Below, piece after piece: positions 16,668-25,099 of a DNA stretch of 64,000 nucleotides. Position numbers and translations under genes: made by a program. The DNA comes from Paraburkholderia sp. DHOC27 (GTDB lineage: Bacteria > Pseudomonadota > Gammaproteobacteria > Burkholderiales > Burkholderiaceae): assembly GCF_003429005.1 (NCBI RefSeq), contig NZ_QVQV01000009.1, positions 62,001 through 126,000 of the forward strand, in the 5' to 3' direction. Position 1 is the stretch's first letter. The number at the start of each line of letters is the position of its first letter. A model generated the notes under the pieces. The model had not been told where the DNA came from and ran no database searches. It saw only the letters and a list, made by a program, of their open reading frames with translations.

Positions 16668-17870
16668 TCAGTGAATCGGCTTGAGCTGGCTGTCCGAGCG
16701 CGCTCTCGACGCGAACAGACGGCTGAACGCACCCTTCGACGCCACTTCCGGATACGGCCAGAGCAGTTCCGTCAGCGCGACGACGTTCTTCGTGAGCGCG
16801 CCGGACTTTGCGACGGCGAGCAACGGCATGCCCTGATTCGCTGACTGACGTGCGCTCTTCTCATCCGTCGGCAACAGGTGCGACGGTTTGGCACCCAATG
16901 CCTGTTCAACGGCGTCGAGGCCGATCTGGGCGCGCTTGTCGTACTGATTGACGAGCACCCGCGCGCGGCTCGCCGGATAACCCAGTTCCGTGAGCATGTC
17001 GAGCAGACGCCGCGTGGTGTGCAGATGCGGGATGGTCTGCTGCGCCACCACGCAGATCGCCTCGCTCTGGTCCAGCACGTGGATGGACAGCGGGTTGACG
17101 TTCTGGCCGATGTCGAACACCACCGCGTCGTACTGGTCGCGCACCAGCGTCAAGAGACGCTGCAGGTGCGAGGCGCGCAGATCCGCTGCCTTGACGGGGT
17201 CGCCTGCCCCGGCCAGCACATCGAGGTTCGGATGCACGCGCGTCACGCAGGCCTCGAACAGCGACGTGTCGAGCCGGTCGATCTGCGCGCACAGGTCGCT
17301 CAGGGTAGCGGGCGGTGTCTTCTCGCTCAGCAGCAGGCTGGCATCGGCGAAGTGCTGGGTGAGGTCGATGAAGAGCACGCGCTTGTCGCGTTCAGCGGCA
17401 AGCGTGTAGGCCACGTTGGTGGCGATCAGGGTCGTGCCGCAACCACCCTTGCCCGCCGCGAACGAAATGACGCGCCCGGCGCGCCGTGCGTTCGCGCTTT
17501 TCTTGCTGGCCACGTGCGCCAGCTCACGCGTGAATTCGTGCACGTCGATGGGCCAGGACAGCACGTGCCGCACGCCCGCGCGCATCGCCGCCATCAACAT
17601 GTCGGTCGAAAGCGCCGCAGTCACCAGCATGCAGGTCAAGAGAGGCGTATGCACGATCGCTTCCTCGATGGCCGCGAGATCGGCCACTGCGAGTTCCGCG
17701 TCCTCGACAATCAGAAGATCCGCCTTCTTGATCTGCGCGCTGAAGCGGGCAAGCTGCTTCGCGGAGCCCGCCTCGATGCGCAGGCTGTGGCCGATGCTGC
17801 TGTTGGCCAACATCGTGCCAATCGCAGTGGCGCGCTCGTCGCTGGACGAAAGCAAAAGAATGTCGATCAT
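16668..17870 (-). CDS. tadZ: TadZ/CpaE family pilus-localising ATPase
   Basis: 400 residues. Residues 1-120 form an atypical receiver-like domain (LLLSSSDERATAIG, LLIVEDAELAVADL). Residues about 130-370 are a MinD/ParA-type domain with deviant Walker A GKGGCGTT at 140-147 and the switch-like DLTQHFADASLLL. In Tad systems this protein positions the pilus machinery at the cell pole or membrane. The small lipoprotein gene ends 37 bases upstream. Confidence 0.92.
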   Translation of the reverse strand: MIDILLLSSSDERATAIGTMLANSSIGHSLRIEAGSAKQLARFSAQIKKADLLIVEDAELAVADLAAIEEAIVHTPLLTCMLVTAALSTDMLMAAMRAGVRHVLSWPIDVHEFTRELAHVASKKSANARRAGRVISFAAGKGGCGTTLIATNVAYTLAAERDKRVLFIDLTQHFADASLLLSEKTPPATLSDLCAQIDRLDTSLFEACVTRVHPNLDVLAGAGDPVKAADLRASHLQRLLTLVRDQYDAVVFDIGQNVNPLSIHVLDQSEAICVVAQQTIPHLHTTRRLLDMLTELGYPASRARVLVNQYDKRAQIGLDAVEQALGAKPSHLLPTDEKSARQSANQGMPLLAVAKSGALTKNVVALTELLWPYPEVASKGAFSRLFASRARSDSQLKPIH

Positions 17871-17907
17871 GGTGTGTCTCCTTCTCTACTCAACCTGACG
17901 CCAGTTT

Positions 17908-18210
17908 TCAATTACTGGCTGAACCGGCGCTAACGCCGATCGTGAACATGTTCGCCGGCGGCGTGGGTGTCTTGAACGATTTGTCGTAGTTGGCCTGGGC
18001 CGATTGCGCAGCGGGTCCGTCGACGCCCGAGACCGGATTGTCGTTATCCGAGGCATTCGGGTTGAGGGTCTGCATCACGGTGATCTGCGTCACGGCACTG
18101 CCGAAGGTTTTGTCCCACGTGGGGGACGAACTCAGGCACGCACCCAGCATCGAGCACGCGCCCACGCACAGTGCGAGGCGAAGGGCCGTGGCTAGCATTT
18201 TTGTGTTCAT
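17908..18210 (-). CDS. Small Tad-locus lipoprotein
   Basis: 100 residues from the ATG at 18210. The signal sequence ends in a lipobox, SMLGAC, giving a lipidated cysteine at about residue 25. The mature part is short and polar with no named domain (TWDKTFGSAVTQITVMQTLNPNA is its best landmark). Its position between the secretin and TadZ is where other Tad loci carry CpaD/RcpB-like proteins, so it may be a secretin pilotin or gate factor. That is inferred from position only. Confidence 0.75.
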   Translation of the reverse strand: MNTKMLATALRLALCVGACSMLGACLSSSPTWDKTFGSAVTQITVMQTLNPNASDNDNPVSGVDGPAAQSAQANYDKSFKTPTPPANMFTIGVSAGSASN

Positions 18211-18245
18211 GTTCGGTTCCTTTGAATCCAGACCGCAAACTCGGA

Positions 18246-20339
18246 TCATTGCAAGGTGTCGGAGCGGGGTCTTGCATGTGCAGCCCCGGTCAATGCGACT
18301 GCGTCGGAGCGCTCGGGCGTGTTGCTCGCCAGGATCGGCACCCGGTCGGCGGCGCTGTGACTGACCTCGTCGGGCGCATTGGCTGGTCCCGGTCCTGGTC
18401 CTGAGCCTGGTCCTGAGCGCGAGCCAGGCAAAGGCGGCGGTTCGGGTAGCGGCGTCACCGTGATCTGGGCCGTGCGTATGGTGTCCACCCGGGGCTCGTC
18501 GAGCGCAATCGGCTTGGCGCCCGGTGCGCTCTCGTTGACCGCCGGCTGCGTGCCCGGCACGGTGGTCTGGGTGGGCAGCGGCGCGGCATCGGGCGCTGCT
18601 GCGGGTGCCATGACCGGCAGTCCCGAGGCCGGCGGCACGACCACGGCGGTCGAGCCGGGCATGGCGGTGCTGCCCGAGGCAGGCACGGCCGGTGCGGCAG
18701 GCTTCGTGCCTTCCATGTTGCCGGTGGCGTAGACGTTGGCCTCGTTGACGTTCGCGAAGCTGTCGGTCGGCAACGGGTAGGTCTTCGGCAACGGCTTGGC
18801 GAGACGCGGGGTGACGACGAACACGAGTTCTGTCTTGTCGGATTCATAGTTCGTACTGCGGAACAATGCACCCAGTACCGGCAACTCGCCGACCCCCGGC
18901 AGGGCTTTCAGCGTGCCGGTGACGTTGCTCTTCAGGAGGCCGCCAATCGCGAAGCTCTGGCCGTCGTAGACCTGCAGCGTGGTGGAGGCGCGGCGTGTCG
19001 TGATCAGCGGCAGGATCGCGGTACCGGCGACAGTCCCGGTCGAAACCGCGACGCCTGTCGGCGAAAGCTCGGACACTTCCGGCGCCACTTTCAGGTTGAT
19101 ACGGCCGTTGGCGAGCACGGTCGGCGTAAAGGTCAGTCCCACGCCGAACTGTTCTTCCTGCAGCACGATGGTCGTGCCGGCTGTGCCGTTGCTCTGCGGC
19201 ACCGGAATGAAGACCTTGCCGCCCGCGAGGAAGCTCGCTTCCTGGCCGCTAATGGCCATCAGGTTCGGCTCGGCCAGAATCTTCACCAGTTGATCGCTCT
19301 TCTGCGCATCCACCACGAGATTCAGCGGTAACGTGTTCGCTTTCGATGCCCCCACCGCGCCGAGGCCGCCGGACAGAAACTGCGCCAGCAGGCCAAAGCT
19401 CCAGCTACCGATGTTGCCGTTCAGGTTCGCCTGGGCGCCCAGCTGGTCGATCAGGGTCTTCGAGACTTCGGCCACCTTGACTTCGAGCATCACCTGCTGG
19501 GGCGCGGCGATCTGCATCATGTTGATGATGCGCGCATCCTTGTTCCCCGCCGCAACCGCAACGGGCGCAGCCGCGAGGCGCGAACCGGGCGCCGGCGGGA
19601 CCGCCGCGTCGGGGCGTTGCGTGTAGGCTTCGGCCAGTTCCACCACGCGCTGTGCCTTCACCGAATCCGATACGGTACCGGTCAGCACGAGGGAGTCGCC
19701 CGCCGTCTTGACCTCGACGCCGGTTTCTTCCGGCATCAGTGCGGCGAGCGTTTGTTGCAGGCCGGCCGGATCCGCGCCGACGATCACGTCGATCACGCTG
19801 CACGAGCCGCTCTTGCCCTGCACGATCATATTGGTCGTGCCGATTTCCGCGCCGACCACATAGAGTGTCTGCGGCGATACGAGCATTGCCTGGGCGACCG
19901 TCGGGTTGCCGACCGTGCGCTCGCGAATCGGCTCGCGCAGATTGACCATCGTCGATTTGCCGAGCGGCACCGTGACGGTGGAGTGTTCGCCAACCGGTCC
20001 GGCGCAGTTCGGTCCGCGCGCCGACATGCCTGCCGACGTGCCGGGTTGAGGCGCGCCCGGCGCATTCTCCGCTGAACCGATCGTGAGACGGATGGGGCCG
20101 GTTCCGGCCACGGTGATGGGTTCCGCCGATGCGTAGGTCTGCGCCGGCACCGTGCCCGACACCATGCCCACCGCCGTGTTTGCCGCACGGGCACCTTCCG
20201 CCTGCGCCGACGGCAACACCCACAGGAATGCGCCGATCGCGCCCAACATGACCGTCAGCGCGACGCGTGCTCCGCCCGATCGTCCACTCGTTGCCTGTCT
20301 AGCTGACGGGCGCGCAAGGCGCCGTGATTTCGCGTTCAT
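18246..20339 (-). CDS. rcpA: CpaC/RcpA secretin with long proline-rich tail
   Basis: 697 residues. A signal peptide ends near residue 47. The N-terminal pilus/secretin domain carries the family motif REPIRERTVGNPTVAQAMLV, followed by a BON-like segment. The secretin core runs about 270-530 and includes VMLEVKVAEVSKTLIDQLGAQ, ASFLAGGKVFIPVPQ and the terminal GELPVLGALFRSTNYESDKTEL. It forms the outer-membrane pore for the Flp pilus. The last about 160 residues are a Pro/Gly/Ala-rich, low-complexity tail that ordinary CpaC proteins lack. It starts 73 bases after cpaB. Confidence 0.93.
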   Translation of the reverse strand: MNAKSRRLARPSARQATSGRSGGARVALTVMLGAIGAFLWVLPSAQAEGARAANTAVGMVSGTVPAQTYASAEPITVAGTGPIRLTIGSAENAPGAPQPGTSAGMSARGPNCAGPVGEHSTVTVPLGKSTMVNLREPIRERTVGNPTVAQAMLVSPQTLYVVGAEIGTTNMIVQGKSGSCSVIDVIVGADPAGLQQTLAALMPEETGVEVKTAGDSLVLTGTVSDSVKAQRVVELAEAYTQRPDAAVPPAPGSRLAAAPVAVAAGNKDARIINMMQIAAPQQVMLEVKVAEVSKTLIDQLGAQANLNGNIGSWSFGLLAQFLSGGLGAVGASKANTLPLNLVVDAQKSDQLVKILAEPNLMAISGQEASFLAGGKVFIPVPQSNGTAGTTIVLQEEQFGVGLTFTPTVLANGRINLKVAPEVSELSPTGVAVSTGTVAGTAILPLITTRRASTTLQVYDGQSFAIGGLLKSNVTGTLKALPGVGELPVLGALFRSTNYESDKTELVFVVTPRLAKPLPKTYPLPTDSFANVNEANVYATGNMEGTKPAAPAVPASGSTAMPGSTAVVVPPASGLPVMAPAAAPDAAPLPTQTTVPGTQPAVNESAPGAKPIALDEPRVDTIRTAQITVTPLPEPPPLPGSRSGPGSGPGPGPANAPDEVSHSAADRVPILASNTPERSDAVALTGAAHARPRSDTLQ

Positions 20340-20412
20340 GTCCTACCCCCGTTAAGGTGCTGCCGGTCCTGCTTATTCGATGTGTATTCGGGCGACTCTC
20401 TGGTCGCGCCGG

Positions 20413-21240
20413 TCAGAAACATTCTTTGGTCGTCTCACTGCCGCTGATCACCCGCACGCAGTTGCTCGGCGCGCGCGCCGCCACCCGCTGCACCACATGC
20501 ACCGGCGCGGGCTCCGAAGCCGCCACCGGCGCCGCCGCGACGACATTCAGCAGCGACGCGCGGGTCGCGCCGCCGGTCAGGGTGGCCTGCGGATCCACCT
20601 GATTGCGCAACACGAGCGAGAGCGTGCCGATGCTGCGTGCCAGGTCGATCTTCTCCGCCTGATCGGGCGTCACTTCCAGCGTGACGGCATCCACGACTTT
20701 CGGTTTGGTATCGTCACGGCCCACCTCCTGGGCCACGGCCAGCACGAGGATCTTTTCGAGGACGATCTTCGAGATGTTCTGGTCGTGCGTGGCGTTGGCG
20801 TCCTTCTGCGTGTTGACGATGATGTCCACGTAGTTGCCCGGCAGCGCGAAACCGGCCACGCCGATCACGTCGTTCACGCGCACCGTGATGGCGCGCTTGC
20901 CTTCGTTGATGACCGCGGACAGACCACCGAGTGTGCCAACCGGCGACAGCCGCGACTCGACCACCGGCTCGCCGCGCAGCGTGCTCTCCTTGAGCACACG
21001 GCCGTCGATCTTCTGTACGTCCGAGAACGAGCCCGGCGGCACGCTGGTGGATGGCCAGTCCACGGCCTTCAACAGGTCCGGTGTAATGCGCTGACCCAGA
21101 TTGATGTCGGAAGTCGCCACCACCACCTTGGTCGTGGTTCCGGCAGACTGGGACACCATCCAGCGCGATCCAAACATCACCGCTGCGAGCCCTGCTACGG
21201 TCGCAATCAGCAACATGACGACGCCTCTCGAACTGTTCAT
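20413..21240 (-). CDS. cpaB: CpaB/RcpC pilus assembly protein (SAF domain)
   Basis: 275 residues. An N-terminal membrane anchor (GVVMLLIATVAGLAAVMFG) precedes a SAF domain beginning VVVATSDINLGQRIT and an RcpC domain with RAITVRVNDVIGVAGFALPG. It probably links inner-membrane platform and secretin in the periplasm. The start has a GGAG-type site upstream. It follows the AAA+ ATPase gene by 96 bases. Confidence 0.92.
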   Translation of the reverse strand: MNSSRGVVMLLIATVAGLAAVMFGSRWMVSQSAGTTTKVVVATSDINLGQRITPDLLKAVDWPSTSVPPGSFSDVQKIDGRVLKESTLRGEPVVESRLSPVGTLGGLSAVINEGKRAITVRVNDVIGVAGFALPGNYVDIIVNTQKDANATHDQNISKIVLEKILVLAVAQEVGRDDTKPKVVDAVTLEVTPDQAEKIDLARSIGTLSLVLRNQVDPQATLTGGATRASLLNVVAAAPVAASEPAPVHVVQRVAARAPSNCVRVISGSETTKECF

Positions 21241-21336
21241 TTCGTTCTCCTGCTTTTATCCGTCTGAGGACGGCATTTCCGATAAGTCAACGCTTTTTCA
21301 GGCCGTTTATTCAGGTGCGCTTTTCACGCGCACTTT

Positions 21337-22734
21337 TCAGGCACTCACCAGACGCCGGATCCGCTCGGCCGCGCGCACCGGGTCTTCTGCAACGGGATCG
21401 GCGTTGCCCGAGTTCGCGAAGTAACTGTTCCACGCCTGCCGCAGGCTATTTGCCGTGGCCACCGGCTGCTGTTCGCGATAGCTCGCCTGCGCCACCACCA
21501 GACCGAGCAGATCGCGCGGGTAGCACGCGAGCAACGGCCGCCGTGAGGGCTGGTGCAACTGCTGGATCAGATAGTCGAAGGCCTCTTCGTCGGACTGCAC
21601 GCCCAGCTCATTGCAGAAGCGGTCATACAGCACGCGGTAGTCCTGTTCGCTCAGCGGCCCCACGTAGAGCTTGCAGCCCAGCCGGCGCAGGAAGGCTTCA
21701 TCGCCGAGCTGATCGGGCGTCAGATTGCTGGAAAACGCGAGGCGCACGTCGAACGGCAGCGAAAAACGCGCGCCGCTTTGCAGCGTGAGGGTCTCGGTGC
21801 CACGCCCGAGCGGCACGATCCAGCGGTTGAGCAGGTCTTGCGGCGCGACGCGTTGCCGCCCGAGGTCATCCACGATGTAGAGACCGTTATTGGCCTTCAT
21901 GTGCCCCGGCGCCTGATAAAAGCCGGTGCTGGCGTCGTAACGCAACTCGAGCATGTCGAGCGTCAGTTCGCCGCCCGCCATCACCACGGGACGGCGGCAG
22001 CGTTGCCAGCGGCGATCCGGGACCACGGCCAGCAATGAGTTATCGACCGGCGTGGGCACCGGTACGTGGATCAACGGATCGAATACCTGGACGATCGAGC
22101 GGTCGATCAAAAGCGCGTAAGGCACGTCGATCGTGCCGGGCAGCAGTCGCGCGAGGCTCTCGGCAAGATGTGTCTTGCCGCCGCCCGCCGGGCCATACAG
22201 CAGCACCGGACGGCCCGAGTTGACCGCGCCGCCCAGTTCGTCGATCAACGCATCGCTGATCGTGAGCCCGGCCAGCGCCGTGCGTGCAAACGAGCGCGAG
22301 ATGCGCACGAGGTTCACCGACTGGCGCGCGATGGTTTCCGTGTAGTTCTCGAGCGTGACTGGCGCCGGACCAATGTAGGCGCACTTCGCGAGATACCCGA
22401 TTGCGCGGATCCGGCCGTCTTCGGTGAGCTGATACTGAACGTCGAAGTCCGAGGCGCCACGGTGGGTGATCTCGAGCTGGCGCTCGCGGATCATGAAGCC
22501 GGTGATTTCGTCGAGTACGGTGATGGGCAGCTTGAGACGCTCCGTTAACTGAGCGACGCTGATCTTGCCCTCCACGGCGGCGGCTTTCGCGGTAAGTTCA
22601 GCGAGGAAACGCAGATCGAGCCCGGTCTGGCTCACTGTCTGCGGCGCACGGCGCACGCTCGCCGCGCCGCTCTCTTCGGCAGACGGACTGCTACCACGGG
22701 ACGCAATCCCGCCCGGTAGAGGCGTAGTGTTCAT
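21337..22734 (-). CDS. AAA+ ATPase of the Tad locus, role unknown
   Basis: 465 residues from the ATG at 22734, preceded by GGGGAAG. Residues about 40-150 hold a winged-helix-like segment (ISVAQLTERLKLPITVLDEI). A AAA+ domain follows, with Walker A YGPAGGGKTH near 180-189, Walker B LYIVDDLG and a sensor-1 asparagine in LAFSSNL; the end is helical. It is not the TadA motor and not TadZ, and it is not part of the canonical Tad gene set. Position inside the operon, between the prepilin peptidase and CpaB, suggests a pilus-specific remodelling or regulatory ATPase. No function can be given from sequence. Confidence 0.8.
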   Translation of the reverse strand: MNTTPLPGGIASRGSSPSAEESGAASVRRAPQTVSQTGLDLRFLAELTAKAAAVEGKISVAQLTERLKLPITVLDEITGFMIRERQLEITHRGASDFDVQYQLTEDGRIRAIGYLAKCAYIGPAPVTLENYTETIARQSVNLVRISRSFARTALAGLTISDALIDELGGAVNSGRPVLLYGPAGGGKTHLAESLARLLPGTIDVPYALLIDRSIVQVFDPLIHVPVPTPVDNSLLAVVPDRRWQRCRRPVVMAGGELTLDMLELRYDASTGFYQAPGHMKANNGLYIVDDLGRQRVAPQDLLNRWIVPLGRGTETLTLQSGARFSLPFDVRLAFSSNLTPDQLGDEAFLRRLGCKLYVGPLSEQDYRVLYDRFCNELGVQSDEEAFDYLIQQLHQPSRRPLLACYPRDLLGLVVAQASYREQQPVATANSLRQAWNSYFANSGNADPVAEDPVRAAERIRRLVSA

Positions 22735-22946
22735 CGTACTTCCCCGTTTATGGCCAACTTTTCTTGTTTGAACGCTTTTATCTTTTCTGCTGCCACTGCG
22801 CACTGGTCGATGCACAGCTCACCGCCTTAAACGCGTCCCTCTGTGGGGACTGAAAACAATGCTTCGCTGCTAATGCCATCGTGCGTTGCAACTGCATCAA
22901 CAGCGCGTGGTCTTCCTGCGCGCTACGTGCCTGCCAGCCCTGCGCC

Positions 22947-23564
22947 TTACGCGCCCGCCAGCAGCACGCACACCGTACTCAGAGCGATGGCTGCGCCATA
23001 CGGCAGCCTGCCAATCGCTCGTGCATTTTTTGCTTCGGTGTACTGTGAATCTGCTGACGGAGCAGCCCCGACTTCAGACTCCACCTCAGCTTGAGTGTCA
23101 ACCTGAATGTCAACGTTAGCGTCAGCTTGAGCGACGACTTGAGCGACAGCGGGACGCGCACTCAACATGGACAATTCGTAGTTCGAACCAGCAAGGCTAT
23201 GCCGGCGTCGAATCAACGTGATCAGTGCCCAGATGCCGCCAATCACACACGCGATCACCGCGATCTGAACCACGGCAAGCGCACCGCAGAAAGAGCCGAC
23301 TGCGGCCGTCAACTTGACGTCGCCGGCGCCGACCATCCGCATCAGGTAACCTGGAAAAAACATCAGACCGCCAACGAGGCAGCCGAACAACCAGAGCTGC
23401 ACGCCCCCGAGCACGCCGTGCAGCGCACATTGCATGGGTAGCGCAACCAGCAGCGCAGTTGCAACCAGCCAGTTCGGAATGCGTCGGGTCTGGAGATCCC
23501 ATGCAGCAGCCAGGACCACCAGCAAAATCACGCACGGACCAACCGGGAAGTGAATACCGTCCAT
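22947..23564 (-). CDS. tadV: TadV/CpaA prepilin peptidase (A24 family)
   Basis: 205 residues from the ATG at 23564 with GCGGAG upstream. It is a polytopic membrane protein with the two aspartates of aspartic prepilin peptidases: D in AAWDLQTRRIPN and D in the GAGDVKL motif. It would cleave the Flp pilin and TadE-like pseudopilins after glycine. The cytoplasmic loop after the fourth helix is extended and acidic, with a tandem-repeat-like stretch of V/Q/A/D/E (near QADANVDIQVDTQAEVE), which is unusual. It lies 107 bases after flp. Confidence 0.9.
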   Translation of the reverse strand: MDGIHFPVGPCVILLVVLAAAWDLQTRRIPNWLVATALLVALPMQCALHGVLGGVQLWLFGCLVGGLMFFPGYLMRMVGAGDVKLTAAVGSFCGALAVVQIAVIACVIGGIWALITLIRRRHSLAGSNYELSMLSARPAVAQVVAQADANVDIQVDTQAEVESEVGAAPSADSQYTEAKNARAIGRLPYGAAIALSTVCVLLAGA

Positions 23565-23671
23565 CGCAGACTCCGCTTTCGAAATCGGCACACCCTGCGG
23601 CACCGAACGAAGGTGACCCTCTGCCTCGCCCTTGGGACGCGAGGCAGAGCGCACCGTTCTCGTGTGTTGCC

Positions 23672-23854
23672 TCAGGCCGGAATGGCGATGCCCGTCAGCT
23701 TGTTGCCGATGTTGGTGAAAATCGTCGAGATGTCGGTCCCGAGTGCGGCCGATGCAGTGATGATGCCGACGCCGATCAGGCCTGCCAGCAAAGCGTATTC
23801 AATAGCCGCTGCACCTTCTTCGTCGCGCAGGAATTGTTGGATCATGCTCTTCAT
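23672..23854 (-). CDS. flp: Flp-type IVb major pilin
   Basis: 60 residues. The short basic/acidic leader ends DEEG, with cleavage expected before AAAIEYALLAG; glutamate at +5 and tyrosine at +6 form the Flp motif. A hydrophobic helix and a short polar tail follow. It is the first gene of the Tad block, with a long upstream region, and should be its most strongly expressed product. Confidence 0.95.
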   Translation of the reverse strand: MKSMIQQFLRDEEGAAAIEYALLAGLIGVGIITASAALGTDISTIFTNIGNKLTGIAIPA

Positions 23855-24441
23855 AAAAACCCCCGTAAGAGAAATTTAACTACTCAAGAATCCGCCTCTC
23901 CCCCTATGGAAGGACGGAAGTCGACCGCCTTGGCTGGGCGGAATTTCAGCAGGCCCGGTTGCATCACAACGATGTGGCAGGAAGAGCGAAGCCGTGCTTC
24001 ATTCGTTCGTACCGCTCACGGTATGGTGCAATCCGGTCCTGCTGTTCCCCGGCGTTCGCCGCGAACAGATGTCCGCAGCGCCGTCGAAGTTCTGCGTCGC
24101 CTTCGCAACCGGTCCTTGTTTGCGAGCACGACTTTTCTTGAGTCGCTCTAGAGCAATGTGTATGCCATGCGTGCGCAAAGTCTTGTTTTTACGAGGTCAC
24201 GGAGAGGGGTGCCGCATTTTTTACTGCCCTGTGCGCAAGGAATGTTGCGTGATCGTTACGCTTTCTGTTCGGGCGCAAGATGTGAATCACGCTTGAGATG
24301 CGCGTAATGCGTGCCCTTATCCACGGGGTAAAACGGGCGCAGAGCGAGCACCGGCGCTCGCTTTACGATAAGTCACGCCCGATAAGCCGCTATTGCCGCA
24401 TGGCAATGGCGAGCCAATACGAAAGTGGAAAATGTGTCGCA

Positions 24442-24452
24442 CGTCTGAGACG
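24442..24452. promoter_or_regulatory. Short palindrome CGTCT-G-AGACG upstream of flp
   Basis: It is a perfect 5-bp dyad with one central base. The same CGTCT and AGACG halves form the inner part of the inverted repeat at 6663-6684, upstream of the first activator. It lies nearly 600 bases upstream of the flp start, a distance compatible with an enhancer for a sigma-54 activator. Motif-level evidence only. Confidence 0.3.
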
Positions 24453-24746
24453 GCATTCAGCAGGCGCTAAACAAGCCTTTGCCAGCCATTGCGACACGGC
24501 CAAAAAAACTTCCTTAACAACCCTAAAGTTTTTTTTAGCGCCGCCGATAATGCAGGGATTGCGTCCAGTGGCCCCGACCAGCCTCTGTTCGCGCCCATGA
24601 TTCAGGCAGTCCGCACTAAAAGAACAAACGTGGGCTTGACGAGGCCGGCATGAATTTATTGCCGCCCGTTTAGCGCCATCATCGCAGTGCTGTTTGGTAT
24701 CGCTGAGATCCTTTCGTCATCCTGAAAGGATATTTTCTTATGGCAA

Positions 24747-24762
24747 TTTGAATCGCTTTGTT
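24747..24762 (+). promoter_or_regulatory. Upstream element shared by the two activator genes (copy 2)
   Basis: TTTGAATCGCTTTGTT, one base different from 7213-7228. It lies about 350 bases upstream of the activator start at 25100. Confidence 0.45.
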
Positions 24763-25099
24763 CTATGTTGGCATTCATGTGCCATTCAGAGCGCATCGTA
24801 AAAGTCAAAGAAGACAGCAGGCCAGTCAAGATACGGGGGTATCAAAACATGGTTAAGCACCATCGCTCGCGGTGCGCGCTTCAGCGTACCGGTCATCTGC
24901 AGCGGCCTTGCACCGCGCACACTCAATTGTCCGCCACAACGGCAGCGCGCCAGTATCAACGGCGTTGAACGTTTGCGTCGGACTCCGACATTGAAGCGGG
25001 CTCACCCGATTCGCTGTGAACCGGCCCGTTTCGATGCGACTTCCGCGTGCGGCGCGTCGCTGGCGGCACGCCCTACGCGCGGAACCAGACGGGGGCATC

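Larger units (their letters stand above)
23855..25099. other. Regulatory region between flp and the right-flank activator
   Basis: About 1.2 kb between divergent genes. The left part is the flp leader and promoter. A short palindrome lies at 24442-24452. The A/T-rich stretch 24480-24850 includes the 16-base element shared with the other activator (24747-24762). No frame has both a good start signal and protein-like composition, and I found no good -24/-12 promoter match by eye. Confidence 0.6.

Noticed and set aside
24480..24760. Possible -24/-12 (sigma-54) promoter for flp or the activator
   Set aside because: Matches had wrong GG-GC spacing or only about half of the consensus bases (best: minus strand, 24560-24575). 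Not reportable without a scoring matrix.
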